This document shows positions 15,584 through 23,992 of a DNA stretch of 54,678 nt, one piece after another. The position numbers and the translations under genes are program-made. The stretch covers positions 1-54,678 of the forward strand of contig CAZBUP010000002.1 of the NCBI GenBank assembly GCA_964495145.1, read 5' to 3'. The first letter of the stretch is position 1. Every line of letters starts with the position of its first letter. The notes under the pieces were generated by a model that saw nothing but the letters and a program-made list of their open reading frames with translations, was not told the origin of the DNA and ran no database searches. This DNA is from UBA6120 sp964495145 (GTDB lineage Bacteria > Bacillota_I > Bacilli_A > RFN20 > CAG-826).

Positions 15584-17203
15584 ATGTTTTTTCCAAAAAA
15601 GAGCCTGACCGATCTGGAGAAGCGTTACGAGCACAGTCACGCCCTCTTCACCTCCCACGACAAGACGATCGTCGACCGTTTGGCTTCGATTGCCAACCGC
15701 AATATTTTATATGTCTCGATCCATGACGAATACGAGGCCCGCTACGACAAAATCAAAGACGAGTACCTGAGCCCGGTTTCCCAAACGATCAATTCGCTGC
15801 GCGGCATGGTCGAAGAGAAGAACATGAAGGGGTTCAAATCCCTGTTCGAACCGGCCCGCAGCATGGTCGCCAATTTTGAAAATGAAGTCAAGAGCCTGAC
15901 CCGTGATCTTGAAAAGATCATGAAGCCGGAAGAAGACGCCCGTTCGGCCGCCTATTCCATCAAGGAAGACATCCGGCGCCTTCGGGATACCTATCGGCTC
16001 CACCAGGGCGAGTTGTCGTTGATCGAGAAATCGTTCGATCGCTTGTTCAACAACGTCGACGCGACCTTGAAGCGGATTGACGACTTGATTGAAATCGCCG
16101 ATTACGGCGAATCGCTCAACCTGATCGAGAAACTGAAACGGCTCGACCGGCAAGTCGAAAGCGTCATCATCGAAGCCCCGACCCTATGCGTCATGATCGA
16201 GCGGATCGTGCCCGAAAAAATCAAAGCCCTGCGCGAGGAAAGCGAACGCATGGTTAAGAAGGGCTATCCGATCCACCACTTGATGCTGAACATCACCATC
16301 GACAAGATCGCCGATGAACTGGTCACCTTGACGAGCCAAATCGCCAACCTTGACGTCGCCGGCATCCACGATCACCTGCAAGTTTCGGTGACCAAAATCG
16401 AAAGTTTCTATGCCCGTTTCGAAGAAGAAAAAGAAGCCAAGGTCGTCTTCGAAAAGGACTATCAAGCCACCTATAACCATGTCAACGAAATCGAGCGTTC
16501 GTTCATCCGCTTGAACTCGACCTTACCCCAAATCAAGCAATATTATGTAATCGGCTCGCAGCAAGCCGCCAATATCGAAACGATCCGGCAATTGATTTCC
16601 AAAATCAACATGACCAAACGCGGCCTCGACACCTTGGTGCTTTCGGCCACGAAACAGCCTTACTCGCTCCAAGTCGGCATCATTAAAAACCTCCAGAACG
16701 AAACCGCCACCGCCGTAGCCTTGATTGATGATTTCAACCGCTACTTGGCGTCGCTTAAAACGAAATCCGACGAAGCTTACCAGCTCGTCAACGTCTACTA
16801 CGGCAAATTCAAGGAAGGCGAACACAAAGTCGCCGAGTTGAATGTCGAGGCCATCACCAATGAAATCCAACCGATGTTCGACGATTTCTATGAAAGCCTG
16901 CGCATCGTCCATGAAACCTTAAAGGTGCTTCCAATCGACATCGAAGTGATCGATGCCCAAGTCAAACATTTGAAAGGCGACGGCGAATCGCTTTTATTAA
17001 GGATTGACCAAGAAGCGAAGACAGCCCTATTGGCCGAAAGCGCCATCGTACTGGCCAATCGCGACCGGCACCGCCTCACCGACTATCACCGGGTTCTGGC
17101 CGCCGCCGAATCCTCGTTCGAAAGCGGGTCTTTCCAGCAAGCCTATCTCGAAGCCGGCAATCTCCTTAAAAAGATCGCCGCCCAACTGGAACGATCGAAA
17201 TAA
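15584..17203 (+). CDS. ezrA: EzrA-like septation ring regulator lacking the N-terminal membrane anchor
   Basis: A 539-residue, almost entirely alpha-helical coiled-coil protein. Two stretches align with Bacillus EzrA: KALREESERMVKKGYPIHHL (about residues 215-234, EzrA has a KEKGY..EHIQ equivalent) and the C-terminal HRVLAAAESSFESGSFQQAY. The neighbouring rpsD is also ezrA's neighbour in Bacillus. EzrA is normally tethered to the membrane by an N-terminal helix and modulates FtsZ ring assembly. Here the protein starts MFFPKKSLTDLEKRYEHS with no hydrophobic segment, and the frame upstream hits a TAG stop within about 60 bases, so no anchor is encoded. An extended -10 (TGATATACT, about 15559-15567) precedes it. 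A different coiled-coil protein is possible but less likely. Confidence 0.78.
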   Translation: MFFPKKSLTDLEKRYEHSHALFTSHDKTIVDRLASIANRNILYVSIHDEYEARYDKIKDEYLSPVSQTINSLRGMVEEKNMKGFKSLFEPARSMVANFENEVKSLTRDLEKIMKPEEDARSAAYSIKEDIRRLRDTYRLHQGELSLIEKSFDRLFNNVDATLKRIDDLIEIADYGESLNLIEKLKRLDRQVESVIIEAPTLCVMIERIVPEKIKALREESERMVKKGYPIHHLMLNITIDKIADELVTLTSQIANLDVAGIHDHLQVSVTKIESFYARFEEEKEAKVVFEKDYQATYNHVNEIERSFIRLNSTLPQIKQYYVIGSQQAANIETIRQLISKINMTKRGLDTLVLSATKQPYSLQVGIIKNLQNETATAVALIDDFNRYLASLKTKSDEAYQLVNVYYGKFKEGEHKVAELNVEAITNEIQPMFDDFYESLRIVHETLKVLPIDIEVIDAQVKHLKGDGESLLLRIDQEAKTALLAESAIVLANRDRHRLTDYHRVLAAAESSFESGSFQQAYLEAGNLLKKIAAQLERSK

Positions 17204-17244
17204 CCATCGTCGTTTTAACTTGTTAAAGATAGAAGGAGCATAAC

Positions 17245-18327
17245 ATGAAAAAGACGGTTCTTTACCCTGAACATATCCGGCTGCAGGCCCAAATCGTCCC
17301 GTTTGCCGACTATTTGATGCCGCTGCAATATGTTTCGATCGCCCACGAACATGACGCGGTGCGCCATCACGTCGGCATCTTTGATGTGTCGCATATGGGC
17401 GAAATCGTGATCGAAGGACCCGACAGCCTGGCTTTCGTCAATCAACTGGTCACCAATTTAATCAATCCGGGACCCCTTCATAAGGCCACTTACGCCATCA
17501 TGTGTCGAGAAGACGGCGGGGCCATCGACGATTTGTTCGTCTACCCGCTCGAAGCGGAAAAATACCTTTTGGTCGTCAACGCTTCCAACATCGGCAAAGA
17601 CGAGGCTTGGATTCGCCAACACGCTGCCGGCTACCGCGTCATGATCACCAACCGCTCGGACGCCTTTGGTCAAATCGCCATCCAAGGACCCGAGAGTCAA
17701 GCAGTGGTCGCCCCTTTGTTCCAGGCGGCGGTAACCGAACTAACATTCATGCAATATTTATTAACCGAATATCAAGGCCGGCCGGTCATCGTCTCGCGGT
17801 CGGGCTATACCGGCGAAGACGGGTTTGAAATTTATAGCGACCCAGATACCATTTTCGCTCTTTGGAAGCATTTCGTCGACGAAGCCGGAGTGACGCCATG
17901 CGGACTCGGCTGCCGCGATACCTTACGGTTCGAAGGGGCCTTGTCACTATATGGCCATGAGCTGAGCGATACCATCACCCCGATCGAAGCCGGGCTCAAA
18001 TTCGCCTGCAATTTTACCAAAGATTTCATTGGTAAGCCGGTTTTGGAAAAGCAGTGGGCCGAAGGCGCCAAACGCGCCTTGGTCGGCCTTGAGCTTTTGT
18101 CGCGGGGTATTGCCCGGGCCGATCACGAGGTGGCCGTTCAAGGAAAACCAATCGGATATGTGACGACCGGGTATCTCTTGCCGCATCAAGCGACCGGTTT
18201 GGCCTTGGCTTTAGTCGACAAGGCGTATAGCCAAATCGGCCAAGTGGTCGATATCATCATTCGCGGCCAAAACGTTCCCGCCCGCGTCCGCGATACTAAG
18301 TTCATGGAAAAGAAATATAAACGCTAA
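17245..18327 (+). CDS. gcvT: Glycine cleavage system T protein (aminomethyltransferase)
   Basis: A 360-residue GcvT of normal size. It transfers the methylene group from aminomethyl-lipoyl-GcvH to tetrahydrofolate, releasing ammonia. The folate-binding N-terminal domain is evident (GIFDVSHMGEI near residue 45, with the conserved Asp and His), as are SRSGYTGEDGFEIY and CGLGCRDTLRFEG. The ATG follows AAGGAG. It is 41 bases after ezrA with no terminator between; the gap has only a short inverted repeat (TTTAAC at 17214-17219 with GTTAAA at 17222-17227). It opens a five-gene operon. Confidence 0.96.
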   Translation: MKKTVLYPEHIRLQAQIVPFADYLMPLQYVSIAHEHDAVRHHVGIFDVSHMGEIVIEGPDSLAFVNQLVTNLINPGPLHKATYAIMCREDGGAIDDLFVYPLEAEKYLLVVNASNIGKDEAWIRQHAAGYRVMITNRSDAFGQIAIQGPESQAVVAPLFQAAVTELTFMQYLLTEYQGRPVIVSRSGYTGEDGFEIYSDPDTIFALWKHFVDEAGVTPCGLGCRDTLRFEGALSLYGHELSDTITPIEAGLKFACNFTKDFIGKPVLEKQWAEGAKRALVGLELLSRGIARADHEVAVQGKPIGYVTTGYLLPHQATGLALALVDKAYSQIGQVVDIIIRGQNVPARVRDTKFMEKKYKR

Positions 18328-18346
18328 ACATAAAGGAGCATGCATC

Positions 18347-18712
18347 ATGGAAAAACTTTTATTCTCAAAAACGCACGAATGGGTCAAAATCAACGGCGAC
18401 GAAGGCGAGATTGGCATCAGTGAGTATGCCGCGCACAGCCTCGGCGACGTCGTGTTCGTCGATTTGCCGGCGCTTGGGACCGTTTTCGCGGCCGATACCG
18501 AATTCGGCGCCATCGAAAGCGTCAAGGCGGCATCCGAACTGATGATGCCGGTCGCTGGCAAAGTCATCGCGGTCAACCAAACCTTGATCGATCAACCGGA
18601 ACTGATCAACCAAGACCCGATGGGCACCTGGCTCATCAAGGTCACGTTGACAAAGCCGATCGATGTCTCCAAACTTTTAAACGAAGCCGATTACGCCAAA
18701 CATCACGCATAA
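18347..18712 (+). CDS. gcvH: Glycine cleavage system H protein (lipoyl carrier)
   Basis: A 121-residue GcvH with the lipoyl-accepting lysine at residue 60 in ESVKA. The usual HEWVKINGDEGEIGISEYAA start and the SLGDVVFVDLPALG core are present. It shuttles the aminomethyl and reduced lipoyl groups among GcvP, GcvT and Lpd. The ribosome site AAGGAG precedes the ATG, and the stop TAA overlaps the gcvPA start by one base (TAATG). No lipoate ligase or LipM/LipL gene is in the window, so lipoylation enzymes must be elsewhere. Confidence 0.97.
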   Translation: MEKLLFSKTHEWVKINGDEGEIGISEYAAHSLGDVVFVDLPALGTVFAADTEFGAIESVKAASELMMPVAGKVIAVNQTLIDQPELINQDPMGTWLIKVTLTKPIDVSKLLNEADYAKHHA

Positions 18713-20040
18713 TGAACCACCGATATTTGCCGGCGACCGAAGCCGACCTGCATTCGATGCTGGACGCTTTGCGTCTTGCTTCGCTCGATGACTTGTTTGC
18801 CCATTTGCCCGATGAAGTCCGTTTGAAGGAGCCTTATCATTTATCGCGGCCTTGTTCCGACGGCGAGGTGCGGACGGCCCTCAAGGAATTGACCGGACGC
18901 CCGCTGATATCGCTGCGCGGGTACGGGGCCTATGACCATGATCGTCCCGCCATCATCGACGCCATCGCCTCGCGCCAGGAATTCCTGACTTCCTACACGC
19001 CTTATCAGCCGGAAGTGTCCCAAGGGACCTTGCAGTATATCTTCGAATACCAGACCATGATTTGCGAATTGACGGGCATGGACGTCAGCAACGCCTCGAT
19101 GTACGATGGCTCGACGGCGGCCGCCGAAGCCATGATGATGGCCGTCAACCAAACAGGTAGGTCCCGTTTTCTCGTGGCCGAAGGGCTTCTGCCCCAAGTT
19201 TTGGAAACGCTGAAGACCTACGCCCATTTCCGCGGCGTGGAGTTGGTCACCATCCCCATGACCGAAAAAGGATTGGTCGATCAAGTCCGGCTCACGGACG
19301 CGCTACAAACGCCGAGCGCCGGATTCCTGATGGCTTACCCAAACCGGTTTGGCATCATCGCTTCGCTCAAGGATTTTGCCCCCTTAGTCCATCCAAGCGG
19401 GGCACTTTTGCTCGTATATGCCGATTTATTGGCGCTGAATGTCTTCAGCACGCCAGCCCAAGCCGAAGCCGACATCGTCTGCGGCGAAGCCCAAACCTTG
19501 GGCATCCCCCTCAGTTTCGGAGGCCCCTACCTTGGTTACTTGGCCACCAGCAACCGCTATGTCCGGAAAATGCCGGGCCGCATCTGCGGGATGACCAAAG
19601 ACAATCGGGGCCAGCGAGCCTACGTCTTGACGCTTCAGGCTCGTGAGCAGCACATTCGCCGCGAAAAAGCCAACAGCAACATTTGCTCGAACCAATCGCT
19701 CATGGCCTTACAGGCCACCATCTATGCGGTGACGCTTGGACGGGCCGGATTGAAAGAAGTGGCCGTCAATGCCATCAAAGCCACCCATTATCTGGCTGAA
19801 CAACTGATTAAAACGGAAAAATTCGATTTGACCTACCCGGCACCTTATGGTTATGAAGTCACGTTGACTTATCAAAAAAACATCTATGAATTGAACAAGC
19901 GGCTTGAAGCGAAAGGTTATCTGGGGGCGATGCCCCTCGATCAGCATCGCGGCGTTTTCTACGCCAGCGAGAAGATGACCAAAGCTTCGCTCGACGCCTT
20001 TGTCCAAGCCGTGGAGGTGGCCGACCATGAAATACGATAA
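18712..20040 (+). CDS. gcvPA: Glycine dehydrogenase (decarboxylating) subunit 1
   Basis: A 442-residue N-terminal half of the split P protein, as in other Firmicutes, where GcvPA and GcvPB form a heterotetramer that decarboxylates glycine. It has the PLP-fold without the catalytic lysine, with family stretches YTPYQPEVSQGTLQYIFEYQ and NASMYDGSTAAAEAM, and GRICGMTKDNRGQRAYVLTL further on. It overlaps gcvH by one base and gcvPB by 14 bases, so the operon is tightly coupled. Confidence 0.96.
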   Translation: MNHRYLPATEADLHSMLDALRLASLDDLFAHLPDEVRLKEPYHLSRPCSDGEVRTALKELTGRPLISLRGYGAYDHDRPAIIDAIASRQEFLTSYTPYQPEVSQGTLQYIFEYQTMICELTGMDVSNASMYDGSTAAAEAMMMAVNQTGRSRFLVAEGLLPQVLETLKTYAHFRGVELVTIPMTEKGLVDQVRLTDALQTPSAGFLMAYPNRFGIIASLKDFAPLVHPSGALLLVYADLLALNVFSTPAQAEADIVCGEAQTLGIPLSFGGPYLGYLATSNRYVRKMPGRICGMTKDNRGQRAYVLTLQAREQHIRREKANSNICSNQSLMALQATIYAVTLGRAGLKEVAVNAIKATHYLAEQLIKTEKFDLTYPAPYGYEVTLTYQKNIYELNKRLEAKGYLGAMPLDQHRGVFYASEKMTKASLDAFVQAVEVADHEIR

Positions 20041-21487
20041 ATTGATTTACGAATTGTCGGTGCCCGGGCGTCGCGCTTACAATTTGCCGGAGCAAGATCT
20101 GCCCGACTTTGATTTGGAAAAGACATTTGGGACCGCTATGTTGCGGGAAGAGGCTCCCGACCTTCCCGAAGTGTCGGAACTCGACGTCGTCCGCCACTAC
20201 ACCAACCTGTCCAAGTTGAATTTCGGCGTCGAAAGCGGGTTTTATCCACTCGGCTCCTGCACCATGAAATATAATCCGAAAATCAACGACGAAGTGGCTA
20301 CTTTTGAAGGCTTCAGGGCCATCCATCCGCTTCAATCAGGAGCGACCGTGCAACCGTTATTGCGTCTATACGACGAATTATCCGCCATGCTTACGAACAT
20401 TTCGGGCATGGATGCCACCTCGCTCAACCCGTTTGCCGGCGCTCACGGCGAATTGACCGGGTTGATGATCATGAAAGCGTATCACGAACGCCGCGGCGAT
20501 TTAAAGCGCACCAAGATGATAATTCCCGACAGCGCCCATGGCACCAATCCGGCTTCCGCCGCCATGCTGGGCTTCGACTGTATCACCATCAAGTCGACCC
20601 CGAATGGCCTCGTCGATTTGGAGGCATTGAAGCAAGCCCTATCCGATGAAGTGGCCGGCATCATGCTCACTAATCCCAACACGTTGGGATTGTTCGAAAC
20701 GGATATTTTGGAAATCAGCCACCTGGTCCATGATTCAGGCGGACTTCTATATTACGACGGCGCCAATCTAAACGCGTTGCTCGGCGTGGCCCGTCCCGGG
20801 GACATGGGTTTCGACATCATGCATATGAATCTGCACAAAACCTTCTCGACTCCGCATGGCGGAGGCGGGCCCGGCAGCGGACCGGTCAGCGTTAAGCAAC
20901 ATCTGGCTCACTTGTTGCCGAATCCGCGCATCGTTAAAGCCAATGGGCGCTATGAGATCGTCCAAGACCCGCAGTCGATTGGCCAAATTAGCGGTTTCTA
21001 TGGGAACTTTTTGGTTTACGTCCGCGCTTATGCTTATCTTAAGGCGATGGGGACCGCCTTGAATTTGGTCGGTCCTTATGCCGTCTTGAATGCCAATTAC
21101 GTCAAAGCCAAGTTGCGCGATCGCTATGCGCTGGAAATCGATGCCCCGTACATGCATGAATTCGTCTTCAACGGCTTGGTCGACAAAACGACCGGGGTTC
21201 GGACGCTTGACATCGCCAAGCGGCTTTTGGATTACGGGGTCCACGCCCCGACGATTTATTTCCCGCTGTTGTTCGAGCAATCGATCATGATTGAGCCGAC
21301 CGAAGTCGAAAGCCGAGCCACGCTCGACCAATTCATCGACATCATGGCTCAGATCGCCGAGGAAGCCAAACACGAACCCGACTGCGTCAAACTGGCTCCG
21401 CACCTGACGCCGGTCGGCCGTCTCGACGAAGTCAGCGCCGCGCGGCATCCGGTCTTGAAATTCAAAGATTATGAACCCAAGATTTGA
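20027..21487 (+). CDS. gcvPB: Glycine dehydrogenase (decarboxylating) subunit 2
   Basis: A 486-residue C-terminal half of the P protein. The PLP-binding lysine is Lys271 in HKTFSTPHGGGGPGSGP, and GFYPLGSCTMKYNPK marks the N-terminal region. I chose the ATG at 20027 because GGAGG lies just upstream inside gcvPA; an ATG 27 bases earlier has no ribosome site and adds residues not seen in the family. Its last 17 bases overlap the lpd start. Confidence 0.96.
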   Translation: MKYDKLIYELSVPGRRAYNLPEQDLPDFDLEKTFGTAMLREEAPDLPEVSELDVVRHYTNLSKLNFGVESGFYPLGSCTMKYNPKINDEVATFEGFRAIHPLQSGATVQPLLRLYDELSAMLTNISGMDATSLNPFAGAHGELTGLMIMKAYHERRGDLKRTKMIIPDSAHGTNPASAAMLGFDCITIKSTPNGLVDLEALKQALSDEVAGIMLTNPNTLGLFETDILEISHLVHDSGGLLYYDGANLNALLGVARPGDMGFDIMHMNLHKTFSTPHGGGGPGSGPVSVKQHLAHLLPNPRIVKANGRYEIVQDPQSIGQISGFYGNFLVYVRAYAYLKAMGTALNLVGPYAVLNANYVKAKLRDRYALEIDAPYMHEFVFNGLVDKTTGVRTLDIAKRLLDYGVHAPTIYFPLLFEQSIMIEPTEVESRATLDQFIDIMAQIAEEAKHEPDCVKLAPHLTPVGRLDEVSAARHPVLKFKDYEPKI

Positions 21488-22682
21488 TTACATCGTCATC
21501 GGCGCCGGTCCCGGCGGCGTTGAAGCCGCTTTGGAAATCAGACGGCAAAACCTGTCGGTCCTTTTAATCGAGAAGGACAAGTGGGGCGGGACTTGCCTTC
21601 ATCAAGGATGCATTCCCACCAAGGCCTTGCTTCACGCCACGAAACAACCGTTTAACGGGGATTTGCTGGTGTTATTCGCCGAAGTATTCGCCAAAATCGA
21701 AGCGATTGCCTCGAATTTGGTCATCAATTTGAAGCAGGCCGGGGTAACGCTGATCCAAGGTCAGGCCACCATTGTCGACGCCAATCAAGTCCGGGTCGAC
21801 GATCAAGTTTATGAGACCGATCAGGTGATTTTCGCCGGCGGATCGGCCCCGATCGTGCTTAAAATACCCGGAATCGAGGGACCCAACGTCTACGATAGCG
21901 AAACGATTTATTCGTTGTCGACCCTTCCTAAACGCATGGCTATCATCGGAGGTGGCTATATTGGATTCGAATGGGCGACTATTTTCACCAATCTCGGTGT
22001 CGAGGTTACCATTTATGAAGCGCTCCCGGCCGTGCTATCGGGCTTTGACGACGACTTGGTGCGCCGTTTTCTGACGCTACAAAGGCACCGTCGACTGATG
22101 GTCAAAACCAATAGCAAGGTCAACTCCCTCGATGAGCATCAAGGGCAAGTAACCCTAACTTCATCCGACGGCACGTCCGACTACGATGCCGTCATGGTGG
22201 CGGTCGGCCGCCGGCCAATCGATATCGACTTGCCGGAAGGCGTCATGAAGTTGGGCGATGCTTCGGGATCCCCTTTGTTGGCCCACAAGGCCAGCGCCGA
22301 AGCCAAAGCCTTGTTCACCCACGACTTCCATGAGCGGATCATCCCTTCGGCCATGTTCACGGAACCGGAAATCGCCGCCACCGGATTGACTGAAAAGAAC
22401 CTTAAAGCCCAAGGACGCGAGTATGCGACTGTGAAGCTTCCCTACCGGGCCAACGCCAAGGCTTTCGTCACCGGCGTTGACGAAGGTTATGTCAAACTGA
22501 TTGTTGATCCCAACAAGGAATATTTACTGGGTGCGGCCATCATCGGCCAGGGGGCCAGCGACATCATCAATGTTTTGACGTTGGCCATCGAGGAGAACAT
22601 ACCCATCGCCAAATTAAAACGCCTGGTCTTTCCCCATCCGACGATCGGAGAGGTGATCGGCCAAGCGTTATCGAGTATCTAG
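21471..22682 (+). CDS. lpd: Dihydrolipoyl dehydrogenase (L protein), shortened
   Basis: A 403-residue FAD disulfide reductase that reoxidises the GcvH lipoyl arm with NAD. It has the FAD motif GAGPGG (11-16), redox cysteines 42 and 47 in TCLHQGCIPTK, the NAD motif GGGYIG near residue 160, and the catalytic His389/Glu394 pair in HPTIGE. It is some 55-60 residues shorter than usual (about 460). Part of the difference is after the redox helix. The larger loss is between VGRRP and the FAD-binding GD (now GVMKLGDASG), where the strand that normally reads like TNVPGIYAIGD is reduced. All catalytic residues remain, so I expect activity. It is the last gene of the gcv operon. Confidence 0.93.
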   Translation: MNPRFDYIVIGAGPGGVEAALEIRRQNLSVLLIEKDKWGGTCLHQGCIPTKALLHATKQPFNGDLLVLFAEVFAKIEAIASNLVINLKQAGVTLIQGQATIVDANQVRVDDQVYETDQVIFAGGSAPIVLKIPGIEGPNVYDSETIYSLSTLPKRMAIIGGGYIGFEWATIFTNLGVEVTIYEALPAVLSGFDDDLVRRFLTLQRHRRLMVKTNSKVNSLDEHQGQVTLTSSDGTSDYDAVMVAVGRRPIDIDLPEGVMKLGDASGSPLLAHKASAEAKALFTHDFHERIIPSAMFTEPEIAATGLTEKNLKAQGREYATVKLPYRANAKAFVTGVDEGYVKLIVDPNKEYLLGAAIIGQGASDIINVLTLAIEENIPIAKLKRLVFPHPTIGEVIGQALSSI

Positions 22683-22708
22683 AAAAAAACGGCATGTGCC
22701 GTTTTTTA
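22683..22708. terminator. Bidirectional intrinsic terminator, lpd / rplT
   Basis: AAAAAACGGCA and TGCCGTTTTTT flank a two-base centre, giving a strong symmetric hairpin with T-runs on both strands. Its right edge overlaps the rplT stop codon at 22706-22708. Confidence 0.9.
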
Positions 22709-23065
22709 TTTGGAAATTTGCTTTTTGACGTCAAGGACCAGCTTTTGGAAACTGGGGAAATCGTTGATGGCCAACTCGGACAGCATCTTCCGGTTGATGG
22801 CGATGTTGGCTAAGCGGAGGCCGTGCATCATTTGGCTGTAGGAAATGTCGCACATGTGGCAAGCGGCATTGATGCGCTTGATCCACAATTTACGGAAATC
22901 GGACTTGATATTGCGCCGATCGTTGTAGGCGTATTGGAGCGAGTGCATGACTTGCTCTTGCGCGGTTTTAAATAAAATGTGCTTGCTGCCGAAATAGCCG
23001 CTTGCTTGCTTCAGGACTGCTTTGCGTCTTTGACGGGTGACGATGCCACCTTTGACTCGTGCCAT
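22706..23065 (-). CDS. rplT: Large ribosomal subunit protein L20 (bL20)
   Basis: A 119-residue L20 of normal size, needed for early 50S assembly. The N-terminal basic arm (MARVKGGIVTRQRRKAVLK) and the globular domain (YAYNDRRNIKSDFRKLWI) are typical. It is last in infC-rpmI-rplT. In Bacillus, L20 binds the operon leader and causes premature termination; the leader here (23851-23960) has the matching architecture. Confidence 0.98.
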   Translation of the reverse strand: MARVKGGIVTRQRRKAVLKQASGYFGSKHILFKTAQEQVMHSLQYAYNDRRNIKSDFRKLWIKRINAACHMCDISYSQMMHGLRLANIAINRKMLSELAINDFPSFQKLVLDVKKQISK

Positions 23066-23080
23066 GTTGTGTTCCTCCGA

Positions 23081-23272
23081 TTACGAAATTAAGATGCGGA
23101 CCCGCTTAACATCGGTCGGGTGCATTTGGCGGCCCTTTTGCAGGTGCCGTTTTTGCTTCGTGGTCTTATTGGGAGCCAAGTGGCCGGTATAGGCGGACTT
23201 GTGGATGATTTTCCCGGTTTTGGTAATCTTGATGCGCTTCATCAAGGCGCGTTTGCTTTTCATTTTAGGCAT
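23081..23272 (-). CDS. rpmI: Large ribosomal subunit protein L35 (bL35)
   Basis: A 63-residue basic protein starting MPKMKSKRALMKRIKITKTG, the L35 signature, with the LAPNKTTKQKRHL middle segment. It lies between infC and rplT, 12 bases after infC and 15 before rplT, in the universally conserved order. Confidence 0.97.
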   Translation of the reverse strand: MPKMKSKRALMKRIKITKTGKIIHKSAYTGHLAPNKTTKQKRHLQKGRQMHPTDVKRVRILIS

Positions 23273-23284
23273 AATGTTGTTCCT

Positions 23285-23833
23285 TCATTTCTTGGCTTTG
23301 CTAGCTAGGATTGCGATGAGCAATTTCCCTTCAAGGGCCGGTTTTTTCTCGATGGTGGACAGGTCTTCGACCATTTGGATGAATTTTTCCATGGTGGCGT
23401 TGCCGTTTTCCTGATGGGCGATTTGCCGGCCGCGGTAGCGCAGGGCGACTTTGATCTTGTTGCCTTCTTCAAGGAAGCGACGAGCCGCTTTGACTTTGAC
23501 CATCAGGTCATGTTCGCCGATCTGGGGCGTCAATTGCACCTCTTTGATGTCGATGACGTGCTGGTTTTTCTTGGCTTCGCGCTGTTTCTTTTGCTGATCG
23601 AAACGATGCTTGCCGTAATCGAGAATCTTGCACACGGGCGGATTGGCGCTCGGAGCCACGCAGAGGAGATCCATGTCGAATCCGGCCGCCGCCGCGAACG
23701 CGGCATCGCGCGACAAGATTCCGAGTTGTTGACCTTCGGGTCCGATGACGAGCATCCGCGGAAAACGGATCGTCTCATTGACGAGATCGCTCGATTTTTG
23801 GTTGGGCTTGACGGGAAAATTATAATAAGCTAT
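23285..23833 (-). CDS. infC: Translation initiation factor IF-3, AUA start codon
   Basis: A 182-residue IF-3, which binds the 30S subunit and checks start codons and initiator tRNA. The first in-frame ATG (23753-23755) would delete the conserved N-terminal strand. Upstream codons in the same frame read LVNETIRFPRM, the family's LVNExIRxxxxRLI segment. Extending to a perfect AGGAGGA ribosome site (23841-23847), eight bases away, puts the start at ATA (23831-23833), giving a protein beginning (M)AYYNFPVKPNQKSSD. No ATG, GTG, TTG or ATT lies in frame between the site and the conserved region. Non-canonical infC starts (AUU) are known and permit IF-3 autoregulation. The linker and C-terminal domain (NPPVCKILDYGKHRFDQQKK) are complete. 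Confidence 0.9.
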   Translation of the reverse strand: MAYYNFPVKPNQKSSDLVNETIRFPRMLVIGPEGQQLGILSRDAAFAAAAGFDMDLLCVAPSANPPVCKILDYGKHRFDQQKKQREAKKNQHVIDIKEVQLTPQIGEHDLMVKVKAARRFLEEGNKIKVALRYRGRQIAHQENGNATMEKFIQMVEDLSTIEKKPALEGKLLIAILASKAKK

Positions 23834-23850
23834 ACAAGTGTCCTCCTGCT

Positions 23851-23962
23851 AATAAAAAACGGGCGCAAAGCGCCCGTTATCGTGTTCGACTAGCTATTGA
23901 CCTATCCAGTGACTGAATCAGGTGAGAAGGGGCGCTTCTGCTTTCTATTTTTATTGCTCGTT
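23851..23962 (-). promoter_or_regulatory. Attenuator leader of infC-rpmI-rplT (L20 leader-like)
   Basis: The leader ends in an intrinsic terminator just before the infC ribosome site. On the minus strand AACGGGCGC pairs with GCGCCCGTT around a three-base loop (23858-23878), followed by TTTTTT. An upstream segment, AAGCGCCC on the minus strand (23930-23937), is exactly complementary over eight bases to GGGCGCTT of the terminator's 5' arm (23868-23875), forming an antiterminator. The same upstream segment can also pair locally (AGAAG with CTTCT). These mutually exclusive structures fit L20-controlled attenuation as in Bacillus; pairing was read by eye. Confidence 0.75.
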
Positions 23963-23963
23963 T

Positions 23964-23992
23964 ATATTAACAATATTGCGATGGGTTGTCAA
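23964..23992 (-). promoter_or_regulatory. infC operon promoter
   Basis: On the minus strand, TTGACA (23987-23992), 17-base spacer, TAATAT (23964-23969). The -35 begins at the first base after the thrS TGA stop codon. Confidence 0.88.

Noticed and set aside
17204..17244. Glycine riboswitch before gcvT
   Set aside because: The gap is only 41 bases and holds no aptamer-like structure or terminator.
23285..23755. infC starting at the ATG at 23755
   Set aside because: This removes the conserved LVNETIR strand of IF-3 and leaves the perfect SD about 85 bases away. The upstream ATA start fits both.
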